Below are positions 32,978 to 41,498 of a DNA stretch of 43,612 nucleotides, one piece after another. The notes beneath the pieces were generated by a model that made no database searches, was not told the origin of the DNA, and saw only the letters and a program-made list of their open reading frames with translations. Both the position numbers and the translations under genes were made by a program. The DNA comes from Oscillospiraceae bacterium (GTDB lineage: Bacteria; Bacillota; Clostridia; Oscillospirales; UBA644), in contig SVMP01000002.1 of assembly GCA_015067385.1 (NCBI GenBank), positions 1 to 43,612 of the forward strand, given 5' to 3'. The first letter of the stretch is position 1; each line of letters starts with the position of its first letter.

Positions 32978-33007
32978 AAAACCGACTTGTCGAAACAAGT
33001 CGGTTTT
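32978..33007 (-). terminator. Terminator of the tRNA-Thr/tRNA-Tyr transcript
   Basis: A perfect 13-bp stem AAAACCGACTTGT/ACAAGTCGGTTTT (32978-32990 with 32995-33007) with a CGAA loop. Read on the minus strand it ends in Ts, immediately after tRNA-Tyr. Confidence 0.9.
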
Positions 33008-33008
33008 C

Positions 33009-33093
33009 TGGTGGGGGAAGGTGGATTCGGACCACCGAAGTCACTGACAACAGATTTACAGTCTGCCCCCTTTGGCCGCTCGGGAATTCCCCC
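33009..33093 (-). tRNA. tRNA-Tyr (anticodon GTA)
   Basis: The minus strand reads GGGGGAA at the acceptor 5' end, with its complement TTCCCCC before discriminator A and an encoded CCA. The anticodon stem-loop CAGACTGTAAATCTG gives GTA. A long variable arm, the D-arm CCCGAGCGGCCAAAGGG, and the T-loop GTCCGAATCC are as expected for a class II tRNA-Tyr. It is co-transcribed downstream of tRNA-Thr. Confidence 0.96.
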
Positions 33094-33126
33094 ATACTAT
33101 TTAGTTGTTTCAGCCGTTAAGACTGG

Positions 33127-33201
33127 TGGAGCTGGTGAACGGAGTCGAACCATCAACCTGCTGATTACAAATCAGCTGCTCTGCCATTGAGCCACACCAG
33201 C
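33127..33201 (-). tRNA. tRNA-Thr (anticodon TGT)
   Basis: The minus strand has acceptor GCTGGTG paired with CACCAGC, discriminator T and an encoded CCA. The anticodon stem-loop CTGATTTGTAATCAG gives TGT (reads ACA). The T-arm GGTTCGACTCC is present, and total length is 75 nt. It precedes tRNA-Tyr, 33 nt away, on the same transcript. Confidence 0.96.
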
Positions 33202-33236
33202 GTATTGGTTTTTGCCTCGGCGTTTAACGCTTGATT

Positions 33237-33265
33237 ATTATATCACACAAACTCCGATTTGTCAA
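33237..33265 (-). promoter_or_regulatory. Consensus promoter of the tRNA-Thr/Tyr transcript
   Basis: On the minus strand, TTGACA (33260-33265) and TATAAT (33237-33242) have a 17-nt spacer, a perfect consensus match as expected for stable RNA genes. Confidence 0.88.
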
Positions 33266-33374
33266 TAGGTTTTATTGTAAACTTTACGTGAAGTTGAAAC
33301 AAATATGTGTCAAATCCACCCTTTTTCTGCATATTTTTCTTTTTAGCGGTTATAAAATTATTTTTTCTCAATTC

Positions 33375-33403
33375 TGGAACTTTTTGAAAAATTTTCAGTC
33401 TAA
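33375..33403 (+). promoter_or_regulatory. Possible ECF-sigma promoter of the SLH protein gene
   Basis: TGGAAC (33375-33380), 17-nt spacer, GTCTAA (33398-33403), 44 nt ahead of the start codon. The pair resembles -35 GGAAC / -10 CGTCTAA elements of extracytoplasmic-function sigma factors. No convincing sigma-A promoter lies closer on this strand. The assignment is by pattern only. Confidence 0.45.
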
Positions 33404-33447
33404 TGAAGCATAACCCCTTAAAACTGTTATTCAGGAGGAAACAAGAC

Positions 33448-35838
33448 ATGAAAATAAGCAAAAAGATTCTTTCCGCAGCATTGGCGACTTCGATGATAGC
33501 GTCTATGAGCGCCGCAAACACATCTGCGGAAATCGAAGATATTGAAATTGAAGAAGAAGTAGCTATCGAGACGCCCGCATACGGAAATTATATTTCTGTT
33601 TCATCCTCAACAGAGAAAAACGGTCAGACAGCTTTAAACGATAAGCTTGCCGAAGTTACTCTTACGGTCAGAAATACTCTTCAGATCGGCGATGAATACA
33701 CATATTTCAACGGTGATTTTTCTGAAAATGTAACGAACCGCATATGGTATCTTGATTGGAACAATGACGATAAATCCATAAGCGTTCAGGCAGCCGAAGA
33801 CGGTACTGTTATGCGTTACAGAAAAAATTACTATAATTCACGAAACACATATCAGTCTTACAACAATTTCTATAATCCGAAATTTCAGACGACATCGATC
33901 GAAGCAGCTAAAAATGCTGCAGAAGCGTTTCTTTACAGAGTGTTAAAAGGAAATGAGGGTTATGTTTTTACAGACACAGGATCGGGAACCCTCTCTCCGA
34001 TGAGTGTCAATGATTACTATTTCAGAGTTGTTCTTACGGTAAACGGTCTTGAAACTCCGTTTTACATGAATATAACCGTAAATGCAAAGACACTTGAAGT
34101 TGTAAACTTCAACCGAAACGACAATAATGATTCATACTTCGGTGACTATCCGAGTCCTTCATCCAACTATGAAGAAAAGAACGCTTTCGCAAGTCTTTCA
34201 AAGAAATTCGACAACACCCTTAAATATTATATTGTATACGACAAAGACGACACCGAGCGTAAAAACCCGAAAGCAGAGCTTCAGTATAAATTCTACTCTA
34301 CAGGAGACTGGTTCTTTGACGCAAAAACAGGTGAGACCGTCAACAGAAACGATCTTTTTGACGATGCATTCAACAATTCCGTTTTAAAAGGCGAATTCGG
34401 CGCGACCACAGACAGTGTTGAAATGGAAGAAGCTGCCCCCGAAAGCGCAAACGGAGGCTACAAGCTTACAGAAGTTGAGCTTGAAAGCATTGAAAAGATG
34501 AAGGATATTATCAAGGGTGAAGACATCGCCAAGATGATCAGCGAAAAATATCCCGAATTCGGTCTTGACGGCTTTGAGCTTATATCGACATCCTACTCAA
34601 GAAACGTTGAAACAGACGAAGTTAAAGCAAATCTTTCGTTCAGCAAGATCGTAACCAAAGGCGAGCAGATCGGCATGAGCGAGAAAGAATTCAAAGAAAG
34701 AAAAGAAAGCAAGAACATTTATTATATAAGAAAGAATATAACCGCAGACGGCAAAACGGGCGAACTTATAAACTACAATACAAGCTACCCCTACGTCAAC
34801 GAGGAGTATTCAAACAACAAGACTTATAAAACCGATTCTCTCAAAGTTGCCGAAAGTTTCTTAACAAAACATTTTGCTGAAGAATTCGGTGCGTCAGCTC
34901 TCACAAACACATATTCCAACAACATAGGAACACATACCACATACACCTTTACCAACACAGTCAACGGCTATACGCTTGATCAGAACTGGCTGTCCGTAAG
35001 AGTTAACAACATCACCGGAGACATCGACACATACAGCAAAGCATGGGTATACGGTGTTGAATTCGAAAGCCCCGAAGGAATAATCTCGGCGGAAGAAGCT
35101 CTTAAGATCTACACAACGATATACAACGCTAAGTTGCAGTATATCACTGTTCCCGTTGCAATCGACGTACAGAAGCCCGAATTTGCGCCCTACGTAAACG
35201 CAGGATGGAATTATGTTCATTCATTCAAAACAGCATACAAGCTTAATGAAAACGCCTACGCATACGGTGTTAAAGCAAAAGACGGAACACTTCTCAAGCC
35301 CGAAGAGTTTGTAAATGAAGGCATCGTATTTACCGATATAGAAAACTGTGAAAGCAAAGATAAGATCGAAGCCCTCGCAGAATACGGTATTACATTCGGC
35401 GGAACGGAATTCGAGCCAAAAACGCTCCTCAACCAGAAAGATATGCTCATATATCTTCTTAACTCCGTAGGCAACAGGTTCTCTGTTCTCTCATACGAAA
35501 ATGCAGAAGAAAGTGACCTTGACTACCTTTACGATCAGGCTGTTTACTATGGATTTATAACATCCGATGAAAGAGATCCCGAAAAGCTCATCAGAAAAGA
35601 AGACCTTGCAAAAGCGATGATCCTCCCCTCTGAATACAATGCAGCAACAACACTCAGCGGACTTATCAAGGCTGATTACGCAGACGGATCCGAAATTTCC
35701 GAAGGATATCTGCCGTATATCGTAATCGCTGAAACTCTCGGTCTTATAGAAACAGACAGCGAAAACAAAATTGACCCCAACGGTCTTATGACACGCGAAG
35801 ATCTTGCGAAAGCGGTCTATGCGTTCATGGACAGATAA
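33448..35838 (+). CDS. Secreted YcdB/YcdC-type protein with C-terminal SLH domains
   Basis: A 796-residue exported protein. Residues 1-28 are a signal peptide (ISKKILSAALATSMIASM, cleavage after NTSA). Two similar segments, around residues 100-320 and 375-570, each pair an alpha-helical AAKNAAEAFL or LKVAESFLTKHFAEEF stretch with PepSY-like strands (YYFRVVLTVNG; YTFTNTVNGY). This is the repeated fold of YcdB/YcdC-domain proteins. The last 200 residues contain SLH-like repeats (IEALAEYGITFGG, EDLAKAMI, and MTREDLAKAVYAFM at the very end), which anchor proteins to secondary cell-wall polymer. ATG at 33448 with GGAGGA was chosen over an upstream in-frame Met. Related proteins are thought to modulate proteases or cell-wall processes; the role is not known here. 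It may be under an ECF sigma factor. Confidence 0.83.
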   Translation: MKISKKILSAALATSMIASMSAANTSAEIEDIEIEEEVAIETPAYGNYISVSSSTEKNGQTALNDKLAEVTLTVRNTLQIGDEYTYFNGDFSENVTNRIWYLDWNNDDKSISVQAAEDGTVMRYRKNYYNSRNTYQSYNNFYNPKFQTTSIEAAKNAAEAFLYRVLKGNEGYVFTDTGSGTLSPMSVNDYYFRVVLTVNGLETPFYMNITVNAKTLEVVNFNRNDNNDSYFGDYPSPSSNYEEKNAFASLSKKFDNTLKYYIVYDKDDTERKNPKAELQYKFYSTGDWFFDAKTGETVNRNDLFDDAFNNSVLKGEFGATTDSVEMEEAAPESANGGYKLTEVELESIEKMKDIIKGEDIAKMISEKYPEFGLDGFELISTSYSRNVETDEVKANLSFSKIVTKGEQIGMSEKEFKERKESKNIYYIRKNITADGKTGELINYNTSYPYVNEEYSNNKTYKTDSLKVAESFLTKHFAEEFGASALTNTYSNNIGTHTTYTFTNTVNGYTLDQNWLSVRVNNITGDIDTYSKAWVYGVEFESPEGIISAEEALKIYTTIYNAKLQYITVPVAIDVQKPEFAPYVNAGWNYVHSFKTAYKLNENAYAYGVKAKDGTLLKPEEFVNEGIVFTDIENCESKDKIEALAEYGITFGGTEFEPKTLLNQKDMLIYLLNSVGNRFSVLSYENAEESDLDYLYDQAVYYGFITSDERDPEKLIRKEDLAKAMILPSEYNAATTLSGLIKADYADGSEISEGYLPYIVIAETLGLIETDSENKIDPNGLMTREDLAKAVYAFMDR

Positions 35839-35905
35839 TTAAGCTTAATTCACTGACATATTTAGTGTTTTTCCTTTCATTTTGGAAATCCGACCCAAAT
35901 GCATT

Positions 35906-35930
35906 TGTCCGGCTTCAATGAAGCCGGACA
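35906..35930. terminator. Bidirectional terminator between SLH protein and serine hydrolase genes
   Basis: A perfect 11-bp stem TGTCCGGCTTC/GAAGCCGGACA with loop AAT, lying between two converging genes. It is followed by ACTTTCTATTT on the plus strand. Confidence 0.8.
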
Positions 35931-35934
35931 CTTT

Positions 35935-37740
35935 CTATTTATCAAGTTTTTCAGTTCCCGAAAATTCAGGTTCAACAACCGATCTCAGCTTATACAGCAA
36001 ATAATCAGTATCAGCATGAGAAAAGATCATATCGATAATTTTATTTGAACGTATATCCCCTACTGTAGTTTCTATCCCTTCAAGAATAAAGTCAATACCG
36101 GGGGTTTCTTTAAATTTGAAGAAAAGTCGGTTGTCATCGATAAATATTTTTATTTTACGGACATTCGCCGTTTCCGTAAAAGCAATATCTATCTTCATTA
36201 CCGGACGATCATCTTCATCGGACGTAAAGCATACTTTAGAAGCGATCTCGTACGTTTCACCGTACATCTCAAAAGTAGAATACTTATAGACTCCGACCCC
36301 CGCTTCTATGATATGAGAGCAACTACCCTCAAAAAAAGTAAGACTGAGACATTTATCAGAAAAACCGAATTTCAAATCGGTAAGACCTTCAGAGAAATTA
36401 TTCTGAACAGCTTGAAGCATCAACGGGAAAACGCTTACGGATGAAGTATAATCCGGGAGAAAAGTAAATGTTTTTCCGTCAAGAGCTTGCCATTCGTAAG
36501 GAATCAAAGGAATATTATTTTCTTTCGAAAAACCGCTGAATAAAGAAAAGAGTTTTCCTATCCCTTTCTTTACGGAAGGCTGTTCGATTGATGAAAATGA
36601 TTTTTCTGTATTTCTTAGCTTTTTCAATGCGTTAATATCGCCTGCAAGAGAATCATTCGGAATAAAATCGCAACCGAAGCGTCTGTTTACGATCTCAAAA
36701 AAAACATTTTGCTGAAACATTGAACTGTTTCCCGCAAAGCAAGCAACGATAAGATCCTTTTCGGGAAAACATACGATATTCTGACCGAGCATTCCGTTAA
36801 ACAAAAACGAATTTTCGGCTTTTGTACCTTGTCTTCCGACCCACATCTGAAAACCGTAATCGTAATCCCCTATTGCTTCGGGAGTTAAGATCTGGGCAGA
36901 AGTCATTTGACAAACAATATTTTCGGAGAGCAGTCGCACTCCGTTCCAAACGCCTTTATGGATAATCAGATAACCGATTTTCGCAAGATCTTCAAGATGC
37001 ATGTAAAGTCCCCAGCCACCCTTACAGTTGCCATCGGGAGCTTTTTCCCAAAGCCAGTCGGTAATGCCGAGAGGTTCAAAAAGACGTTTTTTCAAAAACA
37101 CCTCAAGATTTTCGCCTGTGACCTGTCTGACCAATGCCGAAAGCATAAAGGTGTTCATGCTGTTATAGTTAAACTCATCGCCCGACGGACGGAAACCCGA
37201 TTCAAGAAAAGATTTTATCCATTCGGTATCCGTAACGACCCCGAGTTCATTGTAAACGACTCCCGAAGACATTGTTAAAAGCCTTCGGACAGTTGTTTTT
37301 ATCGGTCGAAGAATGTTAAGCGGAGAAGAAAATTCATCAAAATACTTGCCGATGCTGTCATCGAGCGAAATCAAGCCGTCATCAATAAGCATACAGACGG
37401 CAATACCGGTAATGCTTTTACATAAAGAATGGGTAACATGCATTTTATCGAGAGAATACGGAGCATAAGAGCATTCGCTGATAACATTACCGTTTTTTAT
37501 TATCAGTACGCAATGCGGAAAAACATTTCCGTTATCGTTTAATTCATTGATAAAATCACAAATATACGAAGAGCTTATCCCCTGTTTTTCCGGAGAACTT
37601 CTGGGGAAAGGCAGATCAACAAAAGACTGACGAAGAGCCTTTTTCTGCGGTTCGGTCTTCACGATACTCACGTTTTTTGTTTTACGGTCAAACAAATTGC
37701 CCAAAAGTTTTACGGTTCTGCCTTGAATTACAACGTCCAT
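35935..37740 (-). CDS. Serine hydrolase of the beta-lactamase/penicillin-binding class C family
   Basis: A 601-residue protein. The catalytic domain (about residues 45-390) carries the S-x-x-K nucleophile motif HSLCKSITG (Ser105, Lys108), the YNS motif in EFNYNSMNTF, and a glycine-rich GGWGLYMHLEDLAKIG segment. These match the class C beta-lactamase/D-aminopeptidase/esterase superfamily. The C-terminal 180 residues are beta-rich and unlike the catalytic domain. ATG at 37740 was chosen because AAAGGAG lies just upstream; the open frame extends further without a ribosome site. No signal peptide or lipobox is seen at this start, which is unusual for a cell-wall hydrolase and suggests a cytosolic esterase or peptidase. 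Confidence 0.83.
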   Translation of the reverse strand: MDVVIQGRTVKLLGNLFDRKTKNVSIVKTEPQKKALRQSFVDLPFPRSSPEKQGISSSYICDFINELNDNGNVFPHCVLIIKNGNVISECSYAPYSLDKMHVTHSLCKSITGIAVCMLIDDGLISLDDSIGKYFDEFSSPLNILRPIKTTVRRLLTMSSGVVYNELGVVTDTEWIKSFLESGFRPSGDEFNYNSMNTFMLSALVRQVTGENLEVFLKKRLFEPLGITDWLWEKAPDGNCKGGWGLYMHLEDLAKIGYLIIHKGVWNGVRLLSENIVCQMTSAQILTPEAIGDYDYGFQMWVGRQGTKAENSFLFNGMLGQNIVCFPEKDLIVACFAGNSSMFQQNVFFEIVNRRFGCDFIPNDSLAGDINALKKLRNTEKSFSSIEQPSVKKGIGKLFSLFSGFSKENNIPLIPYEWQALDGKTFTFLPDYTSSVSVFPLMLQAVQNNFSEGLTDLKFGFSDKCLSLTFFEGSCSHIIEAGVGVYKYSTFEMYGETYEIASKVCFTSDEDDRPVMKIDIAFTETANVRKIKIFIDDNRLFFKFKETPGIDFILEGIETTVGDIRSNKIIDMIFSHADTDYLLYKLRSVVEPEFSGTEKLDK

Positions 37741-37770
37741 TCTTTTCTCCTTTCTTTGATCTGTATATTC

Positions 37771-37799
37771 ATGATAACATAATTGCGAAAAAAAATCAA
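37771..37799 (-). promoter_or_regulatory. Promoter of the serine hydrolase gene
   Basis: On the minus strand, TTGATT (37794-37799), 17-nt spacer, TATCAT (37771-37776). Divergent from the promoter at 37817-37845. Confidence 0.55.
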
Positions 37800-37816
37800 G
37801 TATTTCCTGTCGCATC

Positions 37817-37845
37817 TTGAAAAACTGCCGCATTTGTGGTAAAAT
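37817..37845 (+). promoter_or_regulatory. Promoter of the YhfC-type gene
   Basis: TTGAAA (37817-37822), 17-nt spacer, TAAAAT (37840-37845), 30 nt ahead of the start codon. Divergent from the serine hydrolase promoter. Confidence 0.7.
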
Positions 37846-37875
37846 ATATCCAAGATCAAATCAATGGAGTTTCTT

Positions 37876-38655
37876 ATGGTTTCAACTTTAACGATAATCG
37901 GGCTGTGTTTTACGGTCCTATGCTCACTTTTTCTTCCGATAGGCGCATGGATATTCCTTGTTAAAAAAGCAAAAAACATGAGTCGATATATCCTGCTTGG
38001 AATGTTCGGATTTTTCATAGCGCAAATTATTTTAAGAACGCCGATACTGATGATCCTCGGTTCTGAACAGTGGTTTGCGGATTTTGCAAATACCTATCCG
38101 ATTTTTTATGCACTGTTTCTCTCTTTGTTGACCGCTTTGTTCGAAACAGCAAGCAGATATATAATTTACAAATATGCGATAAAAGAAGATATTGTTTTTT
38201 CAACAGCTCTCGGCACGGGCTTCGGTCACGGCGCATGTGAAACGCTTGCATATGTGGGAATAACAAGTGTTGTAAATTTAAGTGTTGCAATAATGATAAA
38301 CACAAACAATCTCGCAAAATCGGAAAGCTATGAAGCAATGAAGGAAACACTTGTTTCGGTATCAGCATCGAACTATTTTGCGGCAGGTGCGGAACGTTTG
38401 ATCGTAATGCTTATACATATCGGTCTTTCCGTTATCCTTGCTTATTTCATACAGAAAAACATGTCTCTTACGGGCTTCGGAGTATGCATGACCGTTCACT
38501 GTATTTACGATTTCACTGTAAAACTCATCTCGCAGTTAAATGTTTCGGTCTGGATAACGATCATTGCAATGGCAATATTTGCGGTAATGATAACTGCTTT
38601 TACTGTATATGTAAAAAAACAGGAAAAAGAGCCGCTGCTACAGATAAAAAAATAA
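37876..38655 (+). CDS. YhfC-family membrane protein, putative intramembrane protease
   Basis: A 259-residue protein with about seven hydrophobic helices. The motifs FGHGACETL near residue 117, ERLIVMLIHIGLSV near 174 and TVHCIYDF near 205 match the YhfC (PF10086) family. This family is proposed to be metal-dependent intramembrane proteases related to the CPBP/PrsW type: Glu and His pairs inside helices. ATG at 37876 was preferred to 37864 because the TGGAG at 37865-37869 then lies 6 nt upstream. It is expressed from its own promoter, divergent from the serine hydrolase. Substrate unknown. Confidence 0.82.
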   Translation: MVSTLTIIGLCFTVLCSLFLPIGAWIFLVKKAKNMSRYILLGMFGFFIAQIILRTPILMILGSEQWFADFANTYPIFYALFLSLLTALFETASRYIIYKYAIKEDIVFSTALGTGFGHGACETLAYVGITSVVNLSVAIMINTNNLAKSESYEAMKETLVSVSASNYFAAGAERLIVMLIHIGLSVILAYFIQKNMSLTGFGVCMTVHCIYDFTVKLISQLNVSVWITIIAMAIFAVMITAFTVYVKKQEKEPLLQIKK

Positions 38656-38662
38656 ACATAAA

Positions 38663-38713
38663 ATGTCCCCCGACATCATAGACTTTAACAGAATCTGTGA
38701 TTTCGGGGGACAT
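38663..38713 (+). promoter_or_regulatory. Long hairpin enclosing the spoIIID ribosome site
   Basis: ATGTCCCCCGA (38663-38673) pairs perfectly with TCGGGGGACAT (38703-38713). Inside it, ATCATAGA (38675-38682) pairs with TCTGTGAT (38694-38701) with one wobble. This gives 19 bp plus one mismatch around an 11-nt loop. The 3' arm contains the GGGGGA ribosome site for ATG 38719. No T-run follows, so this is not a simple terminator. It would mask translation in any transcript entering from yhfC. Confidence 0.7.
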
Positions 38714-38718
38714 GATTT

Positions 38719-38986
38719 ATGGAAAATGATCTTACATATCTTAAAGACCGAGTGATAATGTTCGGAAATTTCATTGCGGAAAACGGTGCAACCGTAAGAC
38801 AGACCGCGCAAAAATTCGGATACTCAAAATCAACGGTGCAAAGATGTTTCTGAACGTCTTCGTGATTTTTCGCCGTCGCTTTACGAAGAGGCAAGCGCCG
38901 TTTTAGCAAAGAACAAAGCGGAACGCCATTTACGAGGCGGAATGGCAACGAAAAGGAAATACGAGAAAATAACGGAAGAAAATTAG
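38719..38986 (+). pseudogene. spoIIID: Frameshifted spoIIID
   Basis: Frame 1 starts at ATG 38719 and encodes 44 residues matching the helix-turn-helix half of SpoIIID, the mother-cell sporulation regulator (IAENGATVRQTAQKFGYSKSTV). It stops at 38851. The rest of the protein continues in another frame from about 38841 (DVSERLRDF, SLYEEASAVL, AERHLRGGMATKRKY) and ends at 38986. The family expectation at the junction is STVHKDVSERL. The sequence reads as though two bases of a CACAAA have been lost, leaving CAAA around 38839-38842. The two parts together give the usual length of about 90 residues. It is either a real 2-nt deletion that inactivates the gene or an assembly or sequencing error. The stop overlaps the end of der on the other strand. 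Confidence 0.82.
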
Positions 38987-40311
38987 TCCTTATCTCTCGT
39001 TTTCTGACGTACTATAATATGGATGGGTGTACCGGTCAAACCGAACGTTTCACGCATCTGATTTTCGATATAGCGCTGATAAGAGAAGTGGAAAAGCTCG
39101 GCATCGTTAACAAAAATAACGAATGTCGGGGGTTTGATGGAAACCTGCGTCATATAAAGGAGTTTCAAACGCTTACCTTTATCTGTCGGAGGCTGAACTT
39201 TTGTCGTTGCTTCAACAAGAACGTCGTTGAGAACGCCTGTCGTGATACGGCGGCTATGCTGTTCGTAAACAAAATTGATCATTTTGAATACGTTTTCAAC
39301 ACGGGAACCTGTCTTTGCAGAAATAAAAACAATGGGAGCATACGACATAAATTTCAAGTCCTCTGCGACGCTCTTTTTCATTTTATCCATTGTTTTATCG
39401 TCTTTTTCAACTGCATCCCATTTATTTACGACAACAACCGATGCCTTACCTTTTTCGTGAGCGATACCTGCAATCTTAGTATCCTGTTCGGTAACGCCTT
39501 CGTTTGCATCGATCATTATAAGAACAACATCTGCGCGGTCAACAGCCATATAAGAACGTAAAACGCTGTATTTTTCGATCTCATCATCGACTTTGCTCTT
39601 TTTGCGAAGGCCTGCGGTATCAATAAACGTAAATTTACCGAATTCGTTTTCAACCTCTGCATCAACAGCATCACGGGTTGTACCGGGAATATCGGAAACG
39701 ATCGTACGTTCAGAACCGAAAACACGGTTAACAAATGAGCTTTTGCCGACATTCGGTTTACCGATAACGGCTACGCACACAGAGTTTTCATCCTTTGGTT
39801 CAACGGGATGATCTTTAAGTCGGCTGACAACCTCATCAAGAAGGTCACCCGTTCCGAGACCGTGAACGGCTGAAACAGGAAACGGATCGCCGAGACCGAG
39901 ATTGTAAAATTCATAAAGTTCAGGCGGAGGAGTACCGGGACGGTCAACCTTGTTAACGCACAAAATGACATCCTTTTTTGCTTTAAGGAGCATATCCGCA
40001 ACTTCACTGTCCGCCGCAGTCATGCCCGTCGTTATATCTGTAACAAGGACAACCACATCGGCAGTTTCAATAGCTATCATCGCCTGAGCTCTCATCTGAG
40101 AGAGAATAATATCATCGGAACGAGGCTCGATACCGCCTGTATCGACAAGGGTAAACGGCACACCGTTCCACTCTGCGTCACGGAAAAGTCTGTCACGGGT
40201 AACGCCCGGAGTATCTTCAACGATAGCAGGTCTTCCGCCGACTATTTTATTAAAAAGAGTGCTTTTGCCGACATTCGGTCTGCCGACGACAGCAACATAT
40301 GGATTTGCCAT
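38983..40311 (-). CDS. der: Ribosome-associated GTPase Der (EngA)
   Basis: A 442-residue double GTPase needed for 50S ribosome assembly. The first G domain has GRPNVGKST, DTPGVTRDR, LVDTGG and NKVD; the second has GKPNVGKSS, DIPGTTRDAVD, DTAG and NKWD. The C-terminal KH-like domain (about 355-442) ends with GTPIHIIVRQK. ATG at 40311 was preferred over an in-frame TTG at 40317 because homology starts at the following residues. Its last 4 nt overlap the spoIIID relic on the opposite strand. Confidence 0.97.
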   Translation of the reverse strand: MANPYVAVVGRPNVGKSTLFNKIVGGRPAIVEDTPGVTRDRLFRDAEWNGVPFTLVDTGGIEPRSDDIILSQMRAQAMIAIETADVVVLVTDITTGMTAADSEVADMLLKAKKDVILCVNKVDRPGTPPPELYEFYNLGLGDPFPVSAVHGLGTGDLLDEVVSRLKDHPVEPKDENSVCVAVIGKPNVGKSSFVNRVFGSERTIVSDIPGTTRDAVDAEVENEFGKFTFIDTAGLRKKSKVDDEIEKYSVLRSYMAVDRADVVLIMIDANEGVTEQDTKIAGIAHEKGKASVVVVNKWDAVEKDDKTMDKMKKSVAEDLKFMSYAPIVFISAKTGSRVENVFKMINFVYEQHSRRITTGVLNDVLVEATTKVQPPTDKGKRLKLLYMTQVSIKPPTFVIFVNDAELFHFSYQRYIENQMRETFGLTGTPIHIIVRQKTRDKD

Positions 40312-40336
40312 AATCAATCACCATAACTTTCGTGAT

Positions 40337-41467
40337 CTATGATCTTAAAATAGAATCCGCCAATTTGAGTTTTTCGCGGATCTCGAGTTTCTGCGGACAT
40401 TTCTTTTCGCAAGCGCCGCAGTTAATACAGGAAGAGACAAGACCATCCTTCTGTTCTTCCGTAAGTTTATCACAATATTTTTTATACATTGCTTTCGCAT
40501 GGTCTTTAAGACCGTATACATTATATAATGTATAAAGATAGAAAATATGAGGAATATCAATATTTTTTACGCAAGGCATACAGTATTTGCAACCTGTACA
40601 GTAAAGATCAGAGAATTTTTTGAGATCCTCAAGGCTTTCTTTGATCTGAGCATTTTCAGCCTCTGTAAAAGGAATATCAGAAGACATAACCTTTACGTTA
40701 TTCTCAACCTCTTCGATAGATCTCATACCTGAAAGAGCGCATGAGATATTCGGATTACCGAGAACGAAACGAAGGGCAAGCTCGTATGTTGCCTTAGCGG
40801 AAACAGAACCGATCTTATCCGCAAGCTCTGTGGGGGCTGCAAGTCTGCCGCCGCCTACCGGGCCCATAGCAATAACGCCGCGACCTGTTGAAGCCATATA
40901 TTCAATGCCTTTTTCATTTGAACGGTCAAGGATATTATACTGAATAAGAAGGGTTTCGAGCATCGGGGCTCTTTCGATCATATACGGAAAATCATCGGGG
41001 TTTCCGTGGAATGAGAATGAAATATGTTTTATAAGTCCCTCTTCCTTTGCTTTTACAGCTTCGGAAAGGAGATCCAGCTTAATCATTTTTTCATCGAAAG
41101 TATCCTTGTTAATGCTCCAGAAATGATAGCAATCAATATAGTCGGTATCAAGTTTTTTGAGGGACTGTTCAAGAAAGCTGCGGTAGTCGGAAGTTTTCTC
41201 AACTCTGCCGACAGGAATCTTTGTAGAAAGATAAACCTTATCTCTGAACGGCTTAACAGCTTTTCCGAGAGTCACTTCACTGTTACCGTCACAGTAATAA
41301 AAAGCGGTATCGAAATAATTTACACCAAGCTCGTACGCACGGCGGAGCATCGGGATAGTTTTCTCCTCATCGATAGTCTGAGTACCCTCAATATAAGGAA
41401 AACGCATACAACCGAATCCAAGAGTAGAAATTTCCATTCCTGTGGAGCCCAATTTTCTGTACTGCAT
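40337..41467 (-). CDS. Aldo/keto reductase with C-terminal iron-sulfur clusters
   Basis: A 376-residue protein. Residues 1 to about 280 are an aldo/keto reductase barrel: KLGSTGMEISTLGFGCMRFPY, FDTAFYYCDGNSEVTLGKA with the catalytic Asp-Tyr, and a lysine strand. The C-terminal 100 residues hold two cysteine groups, CTGCKYCMPC and CINCGACEKKCP, each able to hold a [4Fe-4S] cluster. This domain order is common in anaerobes, where these proteins probably use ferredoxin-type electrons rather than only NADPH. ATG at 41467 follows GGAGGA by 4-5 nt. Physiological substrate unknown. It lies 25 nt after the membrane protein gene on the same strand. Confidence 0.9.
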   Translation of the reverse strand: MQYRKLGSTGMEISTLGFGCMRFPYIEGTQTIDEEKTIPMLRRAYELGVNYFDTAFYYCDGNSEVTLGKAVKPFRDKVYLSTKIPVGRVEKTSDYRSFLEQSLKKLDTDYIDCYHFWSINKDTFDEKMIKLDLLSEAVKAKEEGLIKHISFSFHGNPDDFPYMIERAPMLETLLIQYNILDRSNEKGIEYMASTGRGVIAMGPVGGGRLAAPTELADKIGSVSAKATYELALRFVLGNPNISCALSGMRSIEEVENNVKVMSSDIPFTEAENAQIKESLEDLKKFSDLYCTGCKYCMPCVKNIDIPHIFYLYTLYNVYGLKDHAKAMYKKYCDKLTEEQKDGLVSSCINCGACEKKCPQKLEIREKLKLADSILRS

Positions 41468-41498
41468 AAGTTCCTCCAAATAAAATTAAACAATAAAA

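Noticed and set aside
38839..38853. Programmed ribosomal frameshift in spoIIID
   Set aside because: No slippery heptamer or downstream stimulatory structure is visible, and SpoIIID is not known to use frameshifting. A deletion or sequence error is simpler.
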